Source of the DNA: Strongyloides papillosus
Lineage: Eukaryota > Nematoda > Chromadorea > Rhabditida > Strongyloididae
Direction: 5' to 3'
Assembly: GCA_005656395.1 (NCBI GenBank)
Contig: SRSI01000048.1
Location: 1,736,001-1,800,000 of the forward strand
DNA: 64,000 nucleotides
Part shown: positions 49,694 to 60,385 of the stretch, in pieces
Layout of the letters: each line of letters begins with the position of its first letter
How positions within the stretch are numbered: the first letter of the stretch is position 1
Program-made: the position numbers and the translations under genes
The notes under the pieces: model-generated
The model's input: the letters and a program-made list of their open reading frames with translations, nothing else
What the model was told of the DNA's origin: nothing
Databases searched by the model: none

Positions 49694-52371
49694 CTATTTT
49701 ATCAAACTATCAGTATCAGGACTATTTAATGTTTGTGGACTTCTTGAATAACCATATCTATGATTAAGATTATTTAAAGAATATTTTTGGATGGTTGTAT
49801 ATTTAACACCATCTGTGTACTCATCAATATTTGAAGCAATTGATACAGAATCTAAATGAGATCTAGTTTTGTAAGTTGACCACAACATTTGTAAGACATC
49901 AGAAACAATAAGATCATTGGTACGCATAGATATTAAACGAAATATTAGTATAACGTCTGTATTTATTTTTGAATCACAGAATTTTTGAAATAACCTTTCA
50001 TCTTTACTTGATAATGGTATATGCCTAAAAATGAATTATTGATATTTAATATAGATATGAGTAATATATATAATAAAATGATATTACATTAAATGAATCA
50101 TACTTACTTTGATGCATAAACAATTCTTCTACTTAATATTTGTGTATTGATCAGCCAAAATACTGCTTCACCAGTTGTGAGAATAGCAACAAAGACAAAC
50201 CACCAATAAATGAAAAGAAATATTTTTTCATTAAACATATTAAGTACCAAGACACATTGTATACTGTACCTTTGGAGATTCCCGAGAACACGGACATTAA
50301 AGTCGCATATAGCTGTTCTTGGAAAATTTCCACTATACTCCCAATTTTTACCTCTTGCAATATCATATAATATACTAGCACCCCATAATGTACTATTTTG
50401 TCCAAGAAAAAGATTCATTAAATAGAATTGTATATAAAGATTCCATATAAATAATAATTTTGTTATTATGTACATATTTCTGATAAAAGAACCATCATAA
50501 AGACCAAATTTGATGACTCTTTCACATGGTGAAGCAGTTTTACGGTGATTTATTTGCATTCTAATAGAATCTTCGATATGCGTGCAGATAGCTGTAATAT
50601 TTTTAGTTCTTTCTTCTTCCTCCGTATCAGCAGCACACTCAGCTAACCTAACAACATTGGGAACATTCAAACCAGACATCCTATTTATTGCACCCCAAAA
50701 AAGGATTGGAATATAAAAGAAAACTGCTTGGAGAGCCATGATAAAGGGTACCCATTGGTAATAAATTAATTGTTTATTAATTCTATTATTAAAATATTTT
50801 TTAATATATGGATATATGTTTTTATACCAACCTTTCATTGTAATCTTGTGGAATCTCTTCGTTTGGACGGACCCAATATGTATTGTGCACTGGAGTAATA
50901 TAAATAAATGTTAGTTAGATGGAAGTAAAAAAAGTTACCAAAACAATAATTTTCAGCATACTGTTCCCATGCTTTGGAGAACTATATTGATAAAGAAAGG
51001 AAATAATTAGAAATTGTAATTAAATTAATAATAAATGATAACTTACCTCACCTGGAACCCAGCACTGTATGGGTTGTCCAACATATTGTTTGGCAGAGAT
51101 AGTTAAACTCATAACCATAATAATAACAGTAGAATAATAATAATTAAGTCTATCAATAAAACTATCATCATTACGTGGTTTGATTGCCGTAACAGCAGAT
51201 CCCAAAATATTCATTGTTTTTTTTACCTTAGAAACTGTAGCAAGTTTTTTTTGAACACTAGAAAATTCTTTACCACAATCACCAGAGTCGTTATTTAGAT
51301 CCTCGTACTTGGAATTATTATCACTAAAACATAAGATTTAAAAATAATAATATTAATATAAGTTTAAATTTTATGATTATTATTTAAATATATATTTATA
51401 CAATTAATGGACATATTAATTTTTAATATAAATAATATTGTAAAGTAAAATATATCTTTGATTGTAAATAACTAATAATAATGTAAATATTGAAGAAGAA
51501 AATGTCCAGAGTGATGATATGATATTTTTATGAGGTTCTTCTATATGTGTATTTTAGGAGTATATATATTTGTTACTTAAACATTTTAAAAAGATAAGTT
51601 CAAGATTCAGAAAAGTATTATTATTGTCTTTTACGTGTAATATTATGTAAGAAATATTTTACAAGTACTTTTTGTTAAGTGGTAGAAAAACGGTACTTTA
51701 ATTGTTGTAGTTTTAATATGATTAGAGGGTATTTAAAAAACAATGTTAATTGACATTTAAAGTTATCATCTGAAAGTTTCTTTTTTGAAGAAGTATATGC
51801 AAAATTAAACGGTATTATTAAGTAAAGATATTTTTTTAATTAGTTTTTGATAGGATCATTTATTAAATCAAAAATTCATCTACCAAATAATCTAAAAATT
51901 ATTAATTATGAAACAAATCGCCCACTTAAAAGAAAAGTACGATTATACCTAAATGTTAAAGAAAATTTACTTTGAAAACTTCTATTGACAATATAAAGAA
52001 AAAATATATAAATATAATTGCGCAGGTAAATGATACTTCTTAAGAATTTAACATAATCTCTAAACAATGTTATTATTTTTAAAAATTATCCTGATTATAA
52101 AAATTATTTTCTAAGTTGTTGTTACAATAACAAAGTTAATGAGGGAAGAGTGAAAGTTACAAACAAAAATTGTATATGATAACAAAATAATTACAAATAT
52201 GATATACTTTTGTAGTAGTAGATAGATTTAAATACAACAAAAATATTATTAATAATTACAAATAAATGTACACTTGTAATAATATTATAAAAAATTATAA
52301 TTAATATATTTTTAAACTTACTTAACTTCGTTCTTGGCTTTCAGTTGATCAGTACCACTAATGATTAACAT
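49694..52371 (-). CDS. Innexin gap-junction protein
   Basis: Four-helix subunit of invertebrate gap junctions. Six exons on the minus strand: 52371-52322, 51323-51047, 50981-50939, 50889-50832, 50782-50108 and 50024-49694, all joining in frame to 477 residues. Visible marks: [17 protein letters not shown], the [15 protein letters not shown] block with the first loop Cys, [13 protein letters not shown], then the invariant YYQWVPF (exon 5), [16 protein letters not shown] with the second-loop Cys, and [10 protein letters not shown] near TM4. The 998-base first intron separates a 16-residue start exon; with it the protein has a polar N-terminal extension of about 52 residues ([19 protein letters not shown]) before the usual methionine of shorter innexins. 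An internal start at MNILGS is possible as a second isoform. The last exon is a Ser/Asn-rich cytoplasmic tail. Confidence 0.9.
51324..52321 (-). other. First intron of the innexin gene
   Basis: About 1 kb, AT-rich, between GTAAGT and TTTTAG. It could contain an alternative promoter for a shorter isoform beginning in exon 2. No nested gene seen. Confidence 0.6.
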
Positions 52372-53046
52372 TTTATATATTTTTTGTCTTCAGTAATGTA
52401 ATTCACCCAACATTACACTCATTTTCTACCTCAAAATTTTATTTCGCTTATAATTAATTAAAAGATCAAGAAATTAAAAAAGTTGTATGATAATATTAAC
52501 AATGTTTGTAATTAACTTTTTGTTAGAAAATAAGATTACTTACTCTTTTTATTGTAAAAATCTTCCCCCATGATTTTTACTTTTAAAATTTTGATTTTTG
52601 TTAAACAAGGTTACTCTTTTTTTTTGTAATTAATGATTAAACATCTTTTAACTTTCATATAAAATTTGATAAGAGAGTCGTAGATAACTCTTAAATTATT
52701 TATTCAAATAAATCTTTATTTAGAATTTAAAATGGGTATTCAGGAAGTAAAATTACGTAATTGAATCTTATTAACAAATACAGAAAAATGTATTTTTTTA
52801 CGTTACATTATTTTTAAAATCTATACAAAAATAATTAACTCTAGACTGTATGATAAAAATAAACTACCTGGAAACTATAATAAATGAAAAACTAAATATA
52901 CAATAACACTTTATTTACATATTTACAATTTTATATACAACTATAAGTACAATTAAAAAGATATTTGAAAAAAAGAAAATTTTTTAATACTACATTTATT
53001 ATCAAAAAGTGGCCTGGATGATTACCAAATCGGTAACCCTCACTCA
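52372..53046. other. Innexin promoter region and 3' end of the next gene
   Basis: AT-rich spacer. It should hold the innexin promoter and the 3' UTR of the small gene to the right. Nothing else supportable. Confidence 0.5.
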
Positions 53047-53445
53047 CTAAAAAGTGTTGTGGTCATCATTTATTAGAATCTAAAATATACTTTTATATAT
53101 TCATTTTTATACAGCTTAAACTTACCTGAAGTATTCTATGTATGTCCTCGAAATTCGCTCCACTTTGTTGTACGAGTGAACGTGTGGTCTTACAAGAACA
53201 AACCAAGTTGTTCTCTAGTCTCTCACTCTACACTCTAATCTCTCAATTCTACTAAATAACTCCAAAACATCACTAACTGCATCTGATGTTCTTTCTCTTG
53301 GAGTGCCAAGATCTAATTTCGGCCGATCTATGAGGATCTTCATGAGCTTTTCAGCTTCCTAAAAATAATATTTAGTTTAGAAAAATCAAAAACATACATC
53401 GTTATCTAGGTTAAGTACAACACCTCCACTGTCAACAGCAGTCAT
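53047..53445 (-). CDS. Small helical protein gene, frame broken by a 20-base duplication
   Basis: A GC-richer three-exon gene: 53445-53398 (MTAVDSGGVVLNLDND), 53358-53126, and 53079-53047 (ILINDDHNTF, stop). Introns are 39 and 46 bases with GTATGT/GTAAGT donors. Exon 2 reads EAEKLMKILIDRPKLDLG, then VLELFSRIERLE, and stops; 20 bases on, the other frame reads RLENNLVCSCKTTRSL, then VQQSGANFEDIHRILQ. Exon 2 is 233 bases; without one copy of the 20-base near-repeat (12-base cores at 53213-53224 and 53233-53244) it would be 213, exactly in phase, giving about 97 residues. The protein looks like a helical or coiled-coil subunit; I do not recognise the family. It may be an assembly artefact, a polymorphism or a recent loss of function. 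Confidence 0.6.
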
Positions 53446-54925
53446 GATAGATCAAAGAGACTTCACCTTAGAATAGAGTAAGAGAAAAACTGACCGAATG
53501 AATTTTTTCGTGAAAATTTGACTTAAATACTAATAACATTCATTGAAATAATCATCTTCTTTTAGATAGAATTGACTTTGATAGATTTGTTATTATCTAA
53601 CAGTTTATAGTCATCAAAAAAAAGTAACTAACTGCCTTTGTTTGACACTATTTGCTTGTAGAGTTTGTACCTTTATTTCATAAGAAACGAATTTGGTCAT
53701 CGCAAAATGCCTGTAGACTTGCTCTTTTGCATCGTAATAAGCAAATCGAATTCATTCGTCGCTGTTTAACAATTGGCTATGTTTAGCAATAACTTTTCTA
53801 TGTATCTTTTAGATAAACGAAGTCAGAAATTTTTTTAATTTTAGAATAGTTAATCATTTAAAAATACTGCTTTTTATCAAATTTTCTGAGTCTATCAAAA
53901 TTATTTTCTGGGGAATTCTTATATTACATTAAGAAATTAAAATCAAAAAATCATATGCTCATCAAATTATTAAAAAGCAGATTGTACTGCAAAAGTTGAA
54001 ATGTAATTAAAGATTTCAAAGATTCTTACTCAACGATATTATATCAGTTAGATTATTTTTTAATAAATCGAAAAAAAATTTTTGTGGCAGTTTCTCCTTT
54101 AAAATATATTTATAATAACAGAAAAAAATGTTTTCGTTATGCCGCCTGTTAGTCCTTTTTAGCAATAACCAATAGAACAAACAGTTTTATGATTTAGAAA
54201 AAGAGTATTGATAAAAAAAGGCATCTGTCTACGTTGTACGAGAGTAAAAAGTTTGTTAAAAGATTACTTGTGCAATAGCTTTTATTGAAACTTTTGAAGC
54301 TGTGATAAAAATAGTCTATCATGTCAGTTCATGTCTTAGTGAACCTCAGATGTTACATGGTACAATGATTATGAACACTTAAAATTTAATAGAAATAAAT
54401 GTTTTTGTTTAAAACTGATAAATGATGACAATTTATCCAATAATATATTTAGATTAATGTGAAAAACTGTTTCATTTATTGAGTATCTACATAACGCCAT
54501 CTTTTAGATGTATTTATTTTAAATAATTTTTGCACCATCAAAGAAAGAATAAGTTTCTTCCCTTCATTTATATATCTATCAACGATATATACTAAAATTA
54601 TATATTTAGCTTAAAATTTAAAAATGCTACCATCACAATAGCTTTTTTTGCAATCGAAAATAACAAAAGGTTATTGCTTTATCAATATGTATTGATTTTT
54701 CCTATAGATTTTTAATGAAGATTTAAGTTTTTGTCACTTTAATTTATGAGAAGGCAATCCTTTTTATATTATGATAAGAAATGATATTATTATAATTGAT
54801 ATTATTTTTTTGTAATCTTGCGTATATTAGCTATAATGTTATATGGAAGTTTTTAAAAGAAATATTTTAAGGTTATATTTTTAATTATATGTATTTCAGG
54901 AGGTTCATAAGAATCAGAGAATTAA
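53446..54925. other. 1.5-kb intergenic region
   Basis: AT-rich; no gene supported. A TATTTCAG at 54893-54900 lies shortly before the MATH-BTB frame and may be its trans-splice acceptor. A GCAAAA...TTTTGC inverted repeat occurs near 53704-53731. Confidence 0.5.
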
Positions 54926-56080
54926 ATGAATTCAGAAAATTTAGTGGATTCAAAAGATTTAGATGTTGATTGAAACACAAAAAATAATGTGAAGAGAGCC
55001 AGCTTTACATGTACAATAGAAAATTTTTCTATTCATTGTAGTGGTTTTAACCCATGTGGCCGACGTATTCGTGATAATTATCATTATGATAATACCTATT
55101 GTAGAAATGATGAACTATATACAGAATGTGGTTTAATAAAACCTGCCACAAAAGATCGTTATACTTTTAACTTTGAATTGGATTCCAAAGTAAACTTTTC
55201 CTTAGATATATATCCAAATGGTTGTGATACTGAATCAAAAGGCTATGTATCACTTTTTTTACAGTTTAAGGAATTCTGTTGTTTGAAGATATTAGCCTTA
55301 TGTATGTTTTCTGTGTCAAGAACAGACGGAAAAAACGAATACAAATCAGTAGTGGGTGTAGAAAAATTCGATGTAAATAAAAAATCCTACTGTCTACAAA
55401 AATTTATTAATAACACTGATTTACTTAGAAAGGCAAGCGTAATTTTGCCCAGTAATAGACTAACAGTGTGCTTCGAGATATTCTATCTTTGTGATGATGT
55501 AAATACCTCTGATGTTTCAGAAGCAACCAATATTGGAGAACCTTTCAATATGTTTTTAAAAGATATAAGTAGATTGCTTGATTCATCTGAGTTTTACGAC
55601 TGCGTCATCAAAGTTGGAAATTCTGAGATAAATGTTCATAAGTGTATTCTTGCTATCTGATCAGAGGTTTTTCGTTCAACATTAAAAAAGAAACTCACTG
55701 AACTTGAATCAGATATTATTGAAATAAACGATTTTCGTTTGGAAGTTGTAAAAGAGATGGTAACTTTTCTATATACAGGAAGATCACCAAGAATGAACGA
55801 AATGGCTATTGAAATGTTGGAGATAGCTGACAAGTACAAATTAGAAGAACTAAAATTGATTGCAACGGAAAGTTTACTCAGTAGTTTAAATGTAGAAAAT
55901 GCTTGCGAATATCTTGAAAAAAGCGAGATGTATTCGGCTGAAGTTCTTAAAGAATTTGCAATTCCATATATTTATTTAAATGCCAAAGAGGTCGTTAAAA
56001 GTGAAAGGTGGAGTAGAATCGTTACTTTGTATCCTTTGTTACTTGCTAGAATCTTCAATGTTGCTGTTGATATAGATTAA
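54926..56080 (+). pseudogene. MATH-BTB (BATH) gene with two in-frame TGA codons
   Basis: Speckle-type POZ proteins are substrate adaptors for cullin-3 ubiquitin ligases. One continuous frame of 384 codons runs from ATG at 54926 to TAA at 56080 but is interrupted by TGA at 54971 and at 55658. After the first TGA comes a MATH-like domain (FTCTIENFSIHC, YTFNFELDSKVNFSLDIYP). A BTB domain begins SEFYDCVIKVGNSEINVHKCILA and continues beyond the second TGA with SEVFRSTLKKKL, VKEMVTFLYTG and a BACK-like end. The second TGA sits where relatives carry Arg (AARSEVF), so a CGA to TGA change is the simplest cause. Everything else is in frame, so decay is recent, or the stops are allelic or read through. 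The MATH part is weakly conserved. BATH families are expanded and fast-evolving in nematodes. Confidence 0.8.
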
Positions 56081-57080
56081 TTTAAATGCAGCTGTAAGAT
56101 CATACAATAATGATACTATAGAAAATCTTTATGATTATTTTTATACTTTTAATTTCATTATTTTGATTAACCTATAAACTAAATAAAAATTCGAAGACTA
56201 TTTTCAAACTATATACCTTATTAATGATTCTCCAAAATTATTATAAATTTTGACAATCTTTAGTGATATAATTATAATTACTCTACAAGGTATTTTACTT
56301 TTATTATTTATTTATATTGATTAAAAACACAGGTTAGTAGTATAATTATAATAATATTTATGTTATAATGATATTGTGGAATATCAAATTATAAAATTAA
56401 AATGACATTTAGATTGTAACTAATTTAATAATTTAAATTTTAAAATCCTTATTAGTAGTATATAATATTTTTTACATTTCCAAATGTCTCATTTCTATTC
56501 CCCTTCTTTTAGAATTAATTTAATAATAAAAATTAATTTTTTCAATATCCATATCAGGAAATAAAAAATTTTGACACTAAAAAATATTTTTACCCTATAT
56601 AATTCATAACAAATATTTATCACATTTCTTAGATGTGATATTATATGATAACACTACTACTTTTGACACCATTCGCTTACATATTTAACATTATATAGAT
56701 GCACATTTTTACATTAGTAATATAATAATAATAAAAAGTAATAAATATCATAATATAAAGTTTTTATCCAATTTTATACTATATGTAAAGAAATGTTATT
56801 TATGTATGAAAGGAAAAAAATAATGTGTTAGATTGTATAAAAATTCTGTATATTAAATGTTTTAATGATTATTTTATGTCATTAGAAAGAGGAATGTTTT
56901 GAAAATAAATATAGTAACAATATAATAAAAGCTTTTTGCTGTTTTTATTCCTCATTGATCTGGCTATAATATTTACGTATATATGTTGGTTAATTATTTT
57001 AATTTTTCAGTTAATTTTTAATTATCTTATTACTAAAAGTTCTAAACTATTTATTTTCCAAAGTATCACATATTCTAATA
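56081..57080. other. 1-kb intergenic region
   Basis: AT-rich. A TTTTTCAG near 57004-57011, about 70 bases before the next start, could be a splice acceptor. No gene seen. Confidence 0.5.
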
Positions 57081-58703
57081 ATGTCTATATTATCTCCAGA
57101 CGTATCATTGCTTCTTAATAAATCAACATCAATCTGGAAGATCATCGATAATGCCAACACAAATTCATATTTATTGGAAGAAATAAAAAAATACAATATA
57201 AGAAAACGTCTTCATCCTTGTCGGATTAATTTCCAACCAATACTGCGTAAATCCTTAAACAGTACATTTATAGAATGGCAGTTAATTAGTAATAATGGTT
57301 ATATATTACCTTCCTACGATATATTAACTCCCTGGATACTTAACGAAAGAAATGATATAGATTTTGAGGCAGAGACATCCATTACTATACAAATTTTATC
57401 CGATGTAATTATTAGTGATACCCCAGAAAGGATGCTTCTTATTTCTAATGTTGGGAGGTCAATAGAGAATTTATTTTCAAGATATCGGTTTGCAAACAAA
57501 TTAATCATTCGTAATGGAATCTTTACAAAAGAATCAATAGATGATTTTATATTACACGCTCTTGTTAAAGTAAATATTGAACAGTTAGAATATTTAAGTT
57601 TCATCTCATTATATAGTATTTATACTTTTGTTAAAAATTATGATATTAATGAGTATAATATTTTTCATGGGAAACCAAATCTTAAAGAATTCTCTATTCA
57701 TATTGGATATTTAGAGATGTATGATATTAATCTAATAGGAAACGATAATTTTTGGAGATTTATTGATAGCATTATTAAACATAATATTCAATTAAAATTA
57801 ACATTTGTTCAAAGTGATAAATCTATGTCATTAGCAATAACAATATTAAAATATTGTAAGAAAAAAAATATTAATGTATTTTTAGAATTACAGAGTAGCA
57901 ATTTTTTATTTTTCAATTATATCAAAAATTGTATTAAACAAAAAGATGATATCTTCATTAAGAAACTTTCGTCTTTTACATTTATTATCAATCAACTAGA
58001 AGATCTCAAGTATATAAAATATATTTTAAATGAAATGGATAATCTTGAAGAGATAATAATTTTATTCAATAAATCTGTCTACCCAAATATAAAACAAACA
58101 ATCAAAAACAATGAAATATTTAAAAAATTCTATAACGTATTATTTGATTTTAAAGGAGAAGTAAAAAATATAAAAAGTTTCACACTAAAGTATCATGATA
58201 ATTACTTTCCAACATTCTTTGAAACATTTACCTTCCAAGAGAAGTTATATGATATGTTTATTACATCAATCTTATCTATCATACCTAATTCAATAATTAA
58301 TGTTAAATTTATTAATATGCCATATTTAAAGGAAGAATATTTTAATTGTCTATATAAAAGTATACCAAATATGACTAAGATTGCTTTTAAAAAATGTCAT
58401 TACATTCCAGATGATGTACTATTGAATTTTAAAAATTTGAAGCATGTTCTTTTGGATGAGAATATTGGAATAATTATTCCATCATGGATTGATATTGTTA
58501 TATATAAGAATTTTAATGACTTTATGTGTGGTGATTATTTTATACCACAAATGAAGAAAAATGAATCACATTTTTTTAAAATTATGAAAAATTCGAAATT
58601 TAAAAATACTTTTTGGCTTGATGATAATTTTACACCAGATACTGTTATATTTATGAAAGATATTATGAAGTGGAAGGATGCTACAGAGTTGTTGAATTTT
58701 TAA
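57081..58703 (+). CDS. Uncharacterised 540-residue protein, possibly F-box/LRR-like
   Basis: A single-exon frame of 540 residues with no stop, so surely coding in DNA this AT-rich. I recognise no family. The composition is rich in Ile, Asn, Lys and Phe. The first 45 residues (SPDVSLLLNKSTSIWKIIDN ... IKKYNIRKRL) are reminiscent of a degenerate F-box start, and the body has irregular blocks of the form L..L.I....L with intervening Asn, as in divergent leucine-rich repeats: NLKEFSIHIGYLEM, LSSFTFIINQLEDLKYI, MDNLEEIIILF, MTKIAFKKCHYIPDDVLLNF, LKHVLLDENIG. There is no signal peptide or membrane helix. It would fit a lineage-specific F-box-like family adjoining a BATH gene, both being ubiquitin-ligase adaptor types; that is an inference. 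Confidence 0.75.
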   Translation: MSILSPDVSLLLNKSTSIWKIIDNANTNSYLLEEIKKYNIRKRLHPCRINFQPILRKSLNSTFIEWQLISNNGYILPSYDILTPWILNERNDIDFEAETSITIQILSDVIISDTPERMLLISNVGRSIENLFSRYRFANKLIIRNGIFTKESIDDFILHALVKVNIEQLEYLSFISLYSIYTFVKNYDINEYNIFHGKPNLKEFSIHIGYLEMYDINLIGNDNFWRFIDSIIKHNIQLKLTFVQSDKSMSLAITILKYCKKKNINVFLELQSSNFLFFNYIKNCIKQKDDIFIKKLSSFTFIINQLEDLKYIKYILNEMDNLEEIIILFNKSVYPNIKQTIKNNEIFKKFYNVLFDFKGEVKNIKSFTLKYHDNYFPTFFETFTFQEKLYDMFITSILSIIPNSIINVKFINMPYLKEEYFNCLYKSIPNMTKIAFKKCHYIPDDVLLNFKNLKHVLLDENIGIIIPSWIDIVIYKNFNDFMCGDYFIPQMKKNESHFFKIMKNSKFKNTFWLDDNFTPDTVIFMKDIMKWKDATELLNF

Positions 58704-59002
58704 AAATAATCTTTATTATTGTAGATATTGTTTCTTGATTTAACTTATTCATTAATTAAAGTAAAATTTCATTTAGTTTTTATGTTGTTTTTAGTGATTC
58801 ACTAATAAAAACTATTTCTATAATACCGGATATCCTAAAAAAGTTTGAGAATAGAATTAAAAGAATTCCATAAATTACTAGTAAAACACATTTATTAAAG
58901 ACAAAAATTCTTTTTTCTACAATTTTCTGTAATATACAAAAAACTAAAATAAACAAAGTGTAAATTATATATATAATAAGCAAAAAATTAAGATAAAAAT
59001 AT

Positions 59003-60385
59003 TTACCAACCAAATGACTGTCTTTTATCAAGACGTAAACATTCACTTTTAAATTTTTCTGGAATATCAGTTGGATGAATCGGTACAACATTTTTATTTA
59101 TCAATTGTATCAAATAGAATTTTTCATTTTTTTTATTATATTGCATGGCCAAGACACCTAAAATTTCATTTTCATTGTATTTCGTACCTTTTTTGGCTTC
59201 ACTCATTATTGTATCAAGGAGGCAATCATTAATATCTTCATTCAAATTATTGTTGAAGGTACTTGTAAATGCTGATTTGTACTTTTCCTTATTTGATTCT
59301 TTTTCATATTCAGCAATGATATTTGGATCCTGGAAAAAAATTAATTAAATATTTTTTTTACAAAATTAAAAATATACATACATAAAATGTGTCAGCAGTT
59401 TGCCAAGTGTCATGTTTAGACGTGTAACCTTTCCAACGTATTCTATATTCTGTGATTCCATTAACAATACGATGATCAACAATTGTATTAATTAAATAAA
59501 GCTTACCATCATTAACATCAACTTTAGATGCTTTTTTATTTGTTTTATTTAAACTTGATGTACTTTCAAATGTATTGACAGTATCATTTGTCCATGTACA
59601 AGAACTTCCTGATGATCTAGGTGAAGATAAAGGTGAAGTTTCTTTAAAGTTATCTAAAATAATATATAATAATCATCTTTACAATTAACATACAAGTAGT
59701 ATTCAAACGTGAGGATCTTCGAGGAGGATTTCTATTATTTTTTAATAAAGAGTATTTTGAATCATAATGACATGATAATGGTTGTTTAAAACTTCTTGTT
59801 CTACATGTACTCTTCTCTGTTTCAGTAGTCTTATCTTCTAAACTTTCAATGGAACTATTTTTTTTCTTTGAAAATACATCATCATCACTTATTGATTCTT
59901 TAGATAATCTTTTTCTTACTCCACCACAATATTTATCCTTTCTACCTTCATATTCTTGAAGAATTTTTTCGTTTTGTATCTTACTTTTAGGTACCCATTT
60001 TTTAGTACCATCATCATATAAAATTTTACATTGCTCAATTCTGTTCCTAACTTTAATCTCCAAGATTTCTTTCATCATTATATCATCATTCTCCTCCTCA
60101 TCTTCACTACTCTCATCAGAGGAAAGTAATATAAAAGGTATTCCCTCTGATATACTTCTTTCATATCTTCTTATTAATGAATCATTCTATTTAAATTTTT
60201 AGTTACTAATTAAACAATTAATTAAAACTTACAAGATTTTCTGAAGGTTCCCAAGTACATTTATTTCCAGAATACCCTTCCCATTTTATTAAATATAATA
60301 TTTTACCGTCCTCAGATTTTCTATTAAGAATATCCTCGACTAAATATCTTTTTTCACTGTTATAAGTTTTTTTAGGTCGCCCCAT
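59003..60385 (-). CDS. Multi-chromodomain protein, HP1-related
   Basis: A chromatin protein of 414 residues in four exons: 60385-60233, 60186-59694, 59653-59382 and 59329-59003 (introns 40-52 bases; frames join). The N-terminal chromodomain (about residues 12-60) has YLVEDILNRKSEDGKILYLIKWEGYSGN split into its usual parts, with aromatic-cage residues Tyr, Trp and Trp (KWEGY, CTWEP). A degenerate second unit (CKILYDDGTKKWVPKSKI) follows an acidic linker. A third unit has YLINTIVDHRIVNGI, then RIRWKGYTSKHDTWQ and a following IIAEYE helix. The last 60 residues (EILGVLAMQYNKKNEKFYLI ... PIHPTDIPEKFKSECLRL) resemble a chromo-shadow domain. HP1 proteins normally have one chromodomain plus the shadow, so this is an unusual layout. 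Histone-methyl-lysine binding is inferred from the cage residues of units 1 and 3. Confidence 0.85.

Noticed and set aside
58780..59091. 103-codon minus-strand frame
   Set aside because: Hydrophobic AT-driven frame overlapping the last exon of the chromodomain gene; joining it through the weak GTAAAT donor gave no family match.
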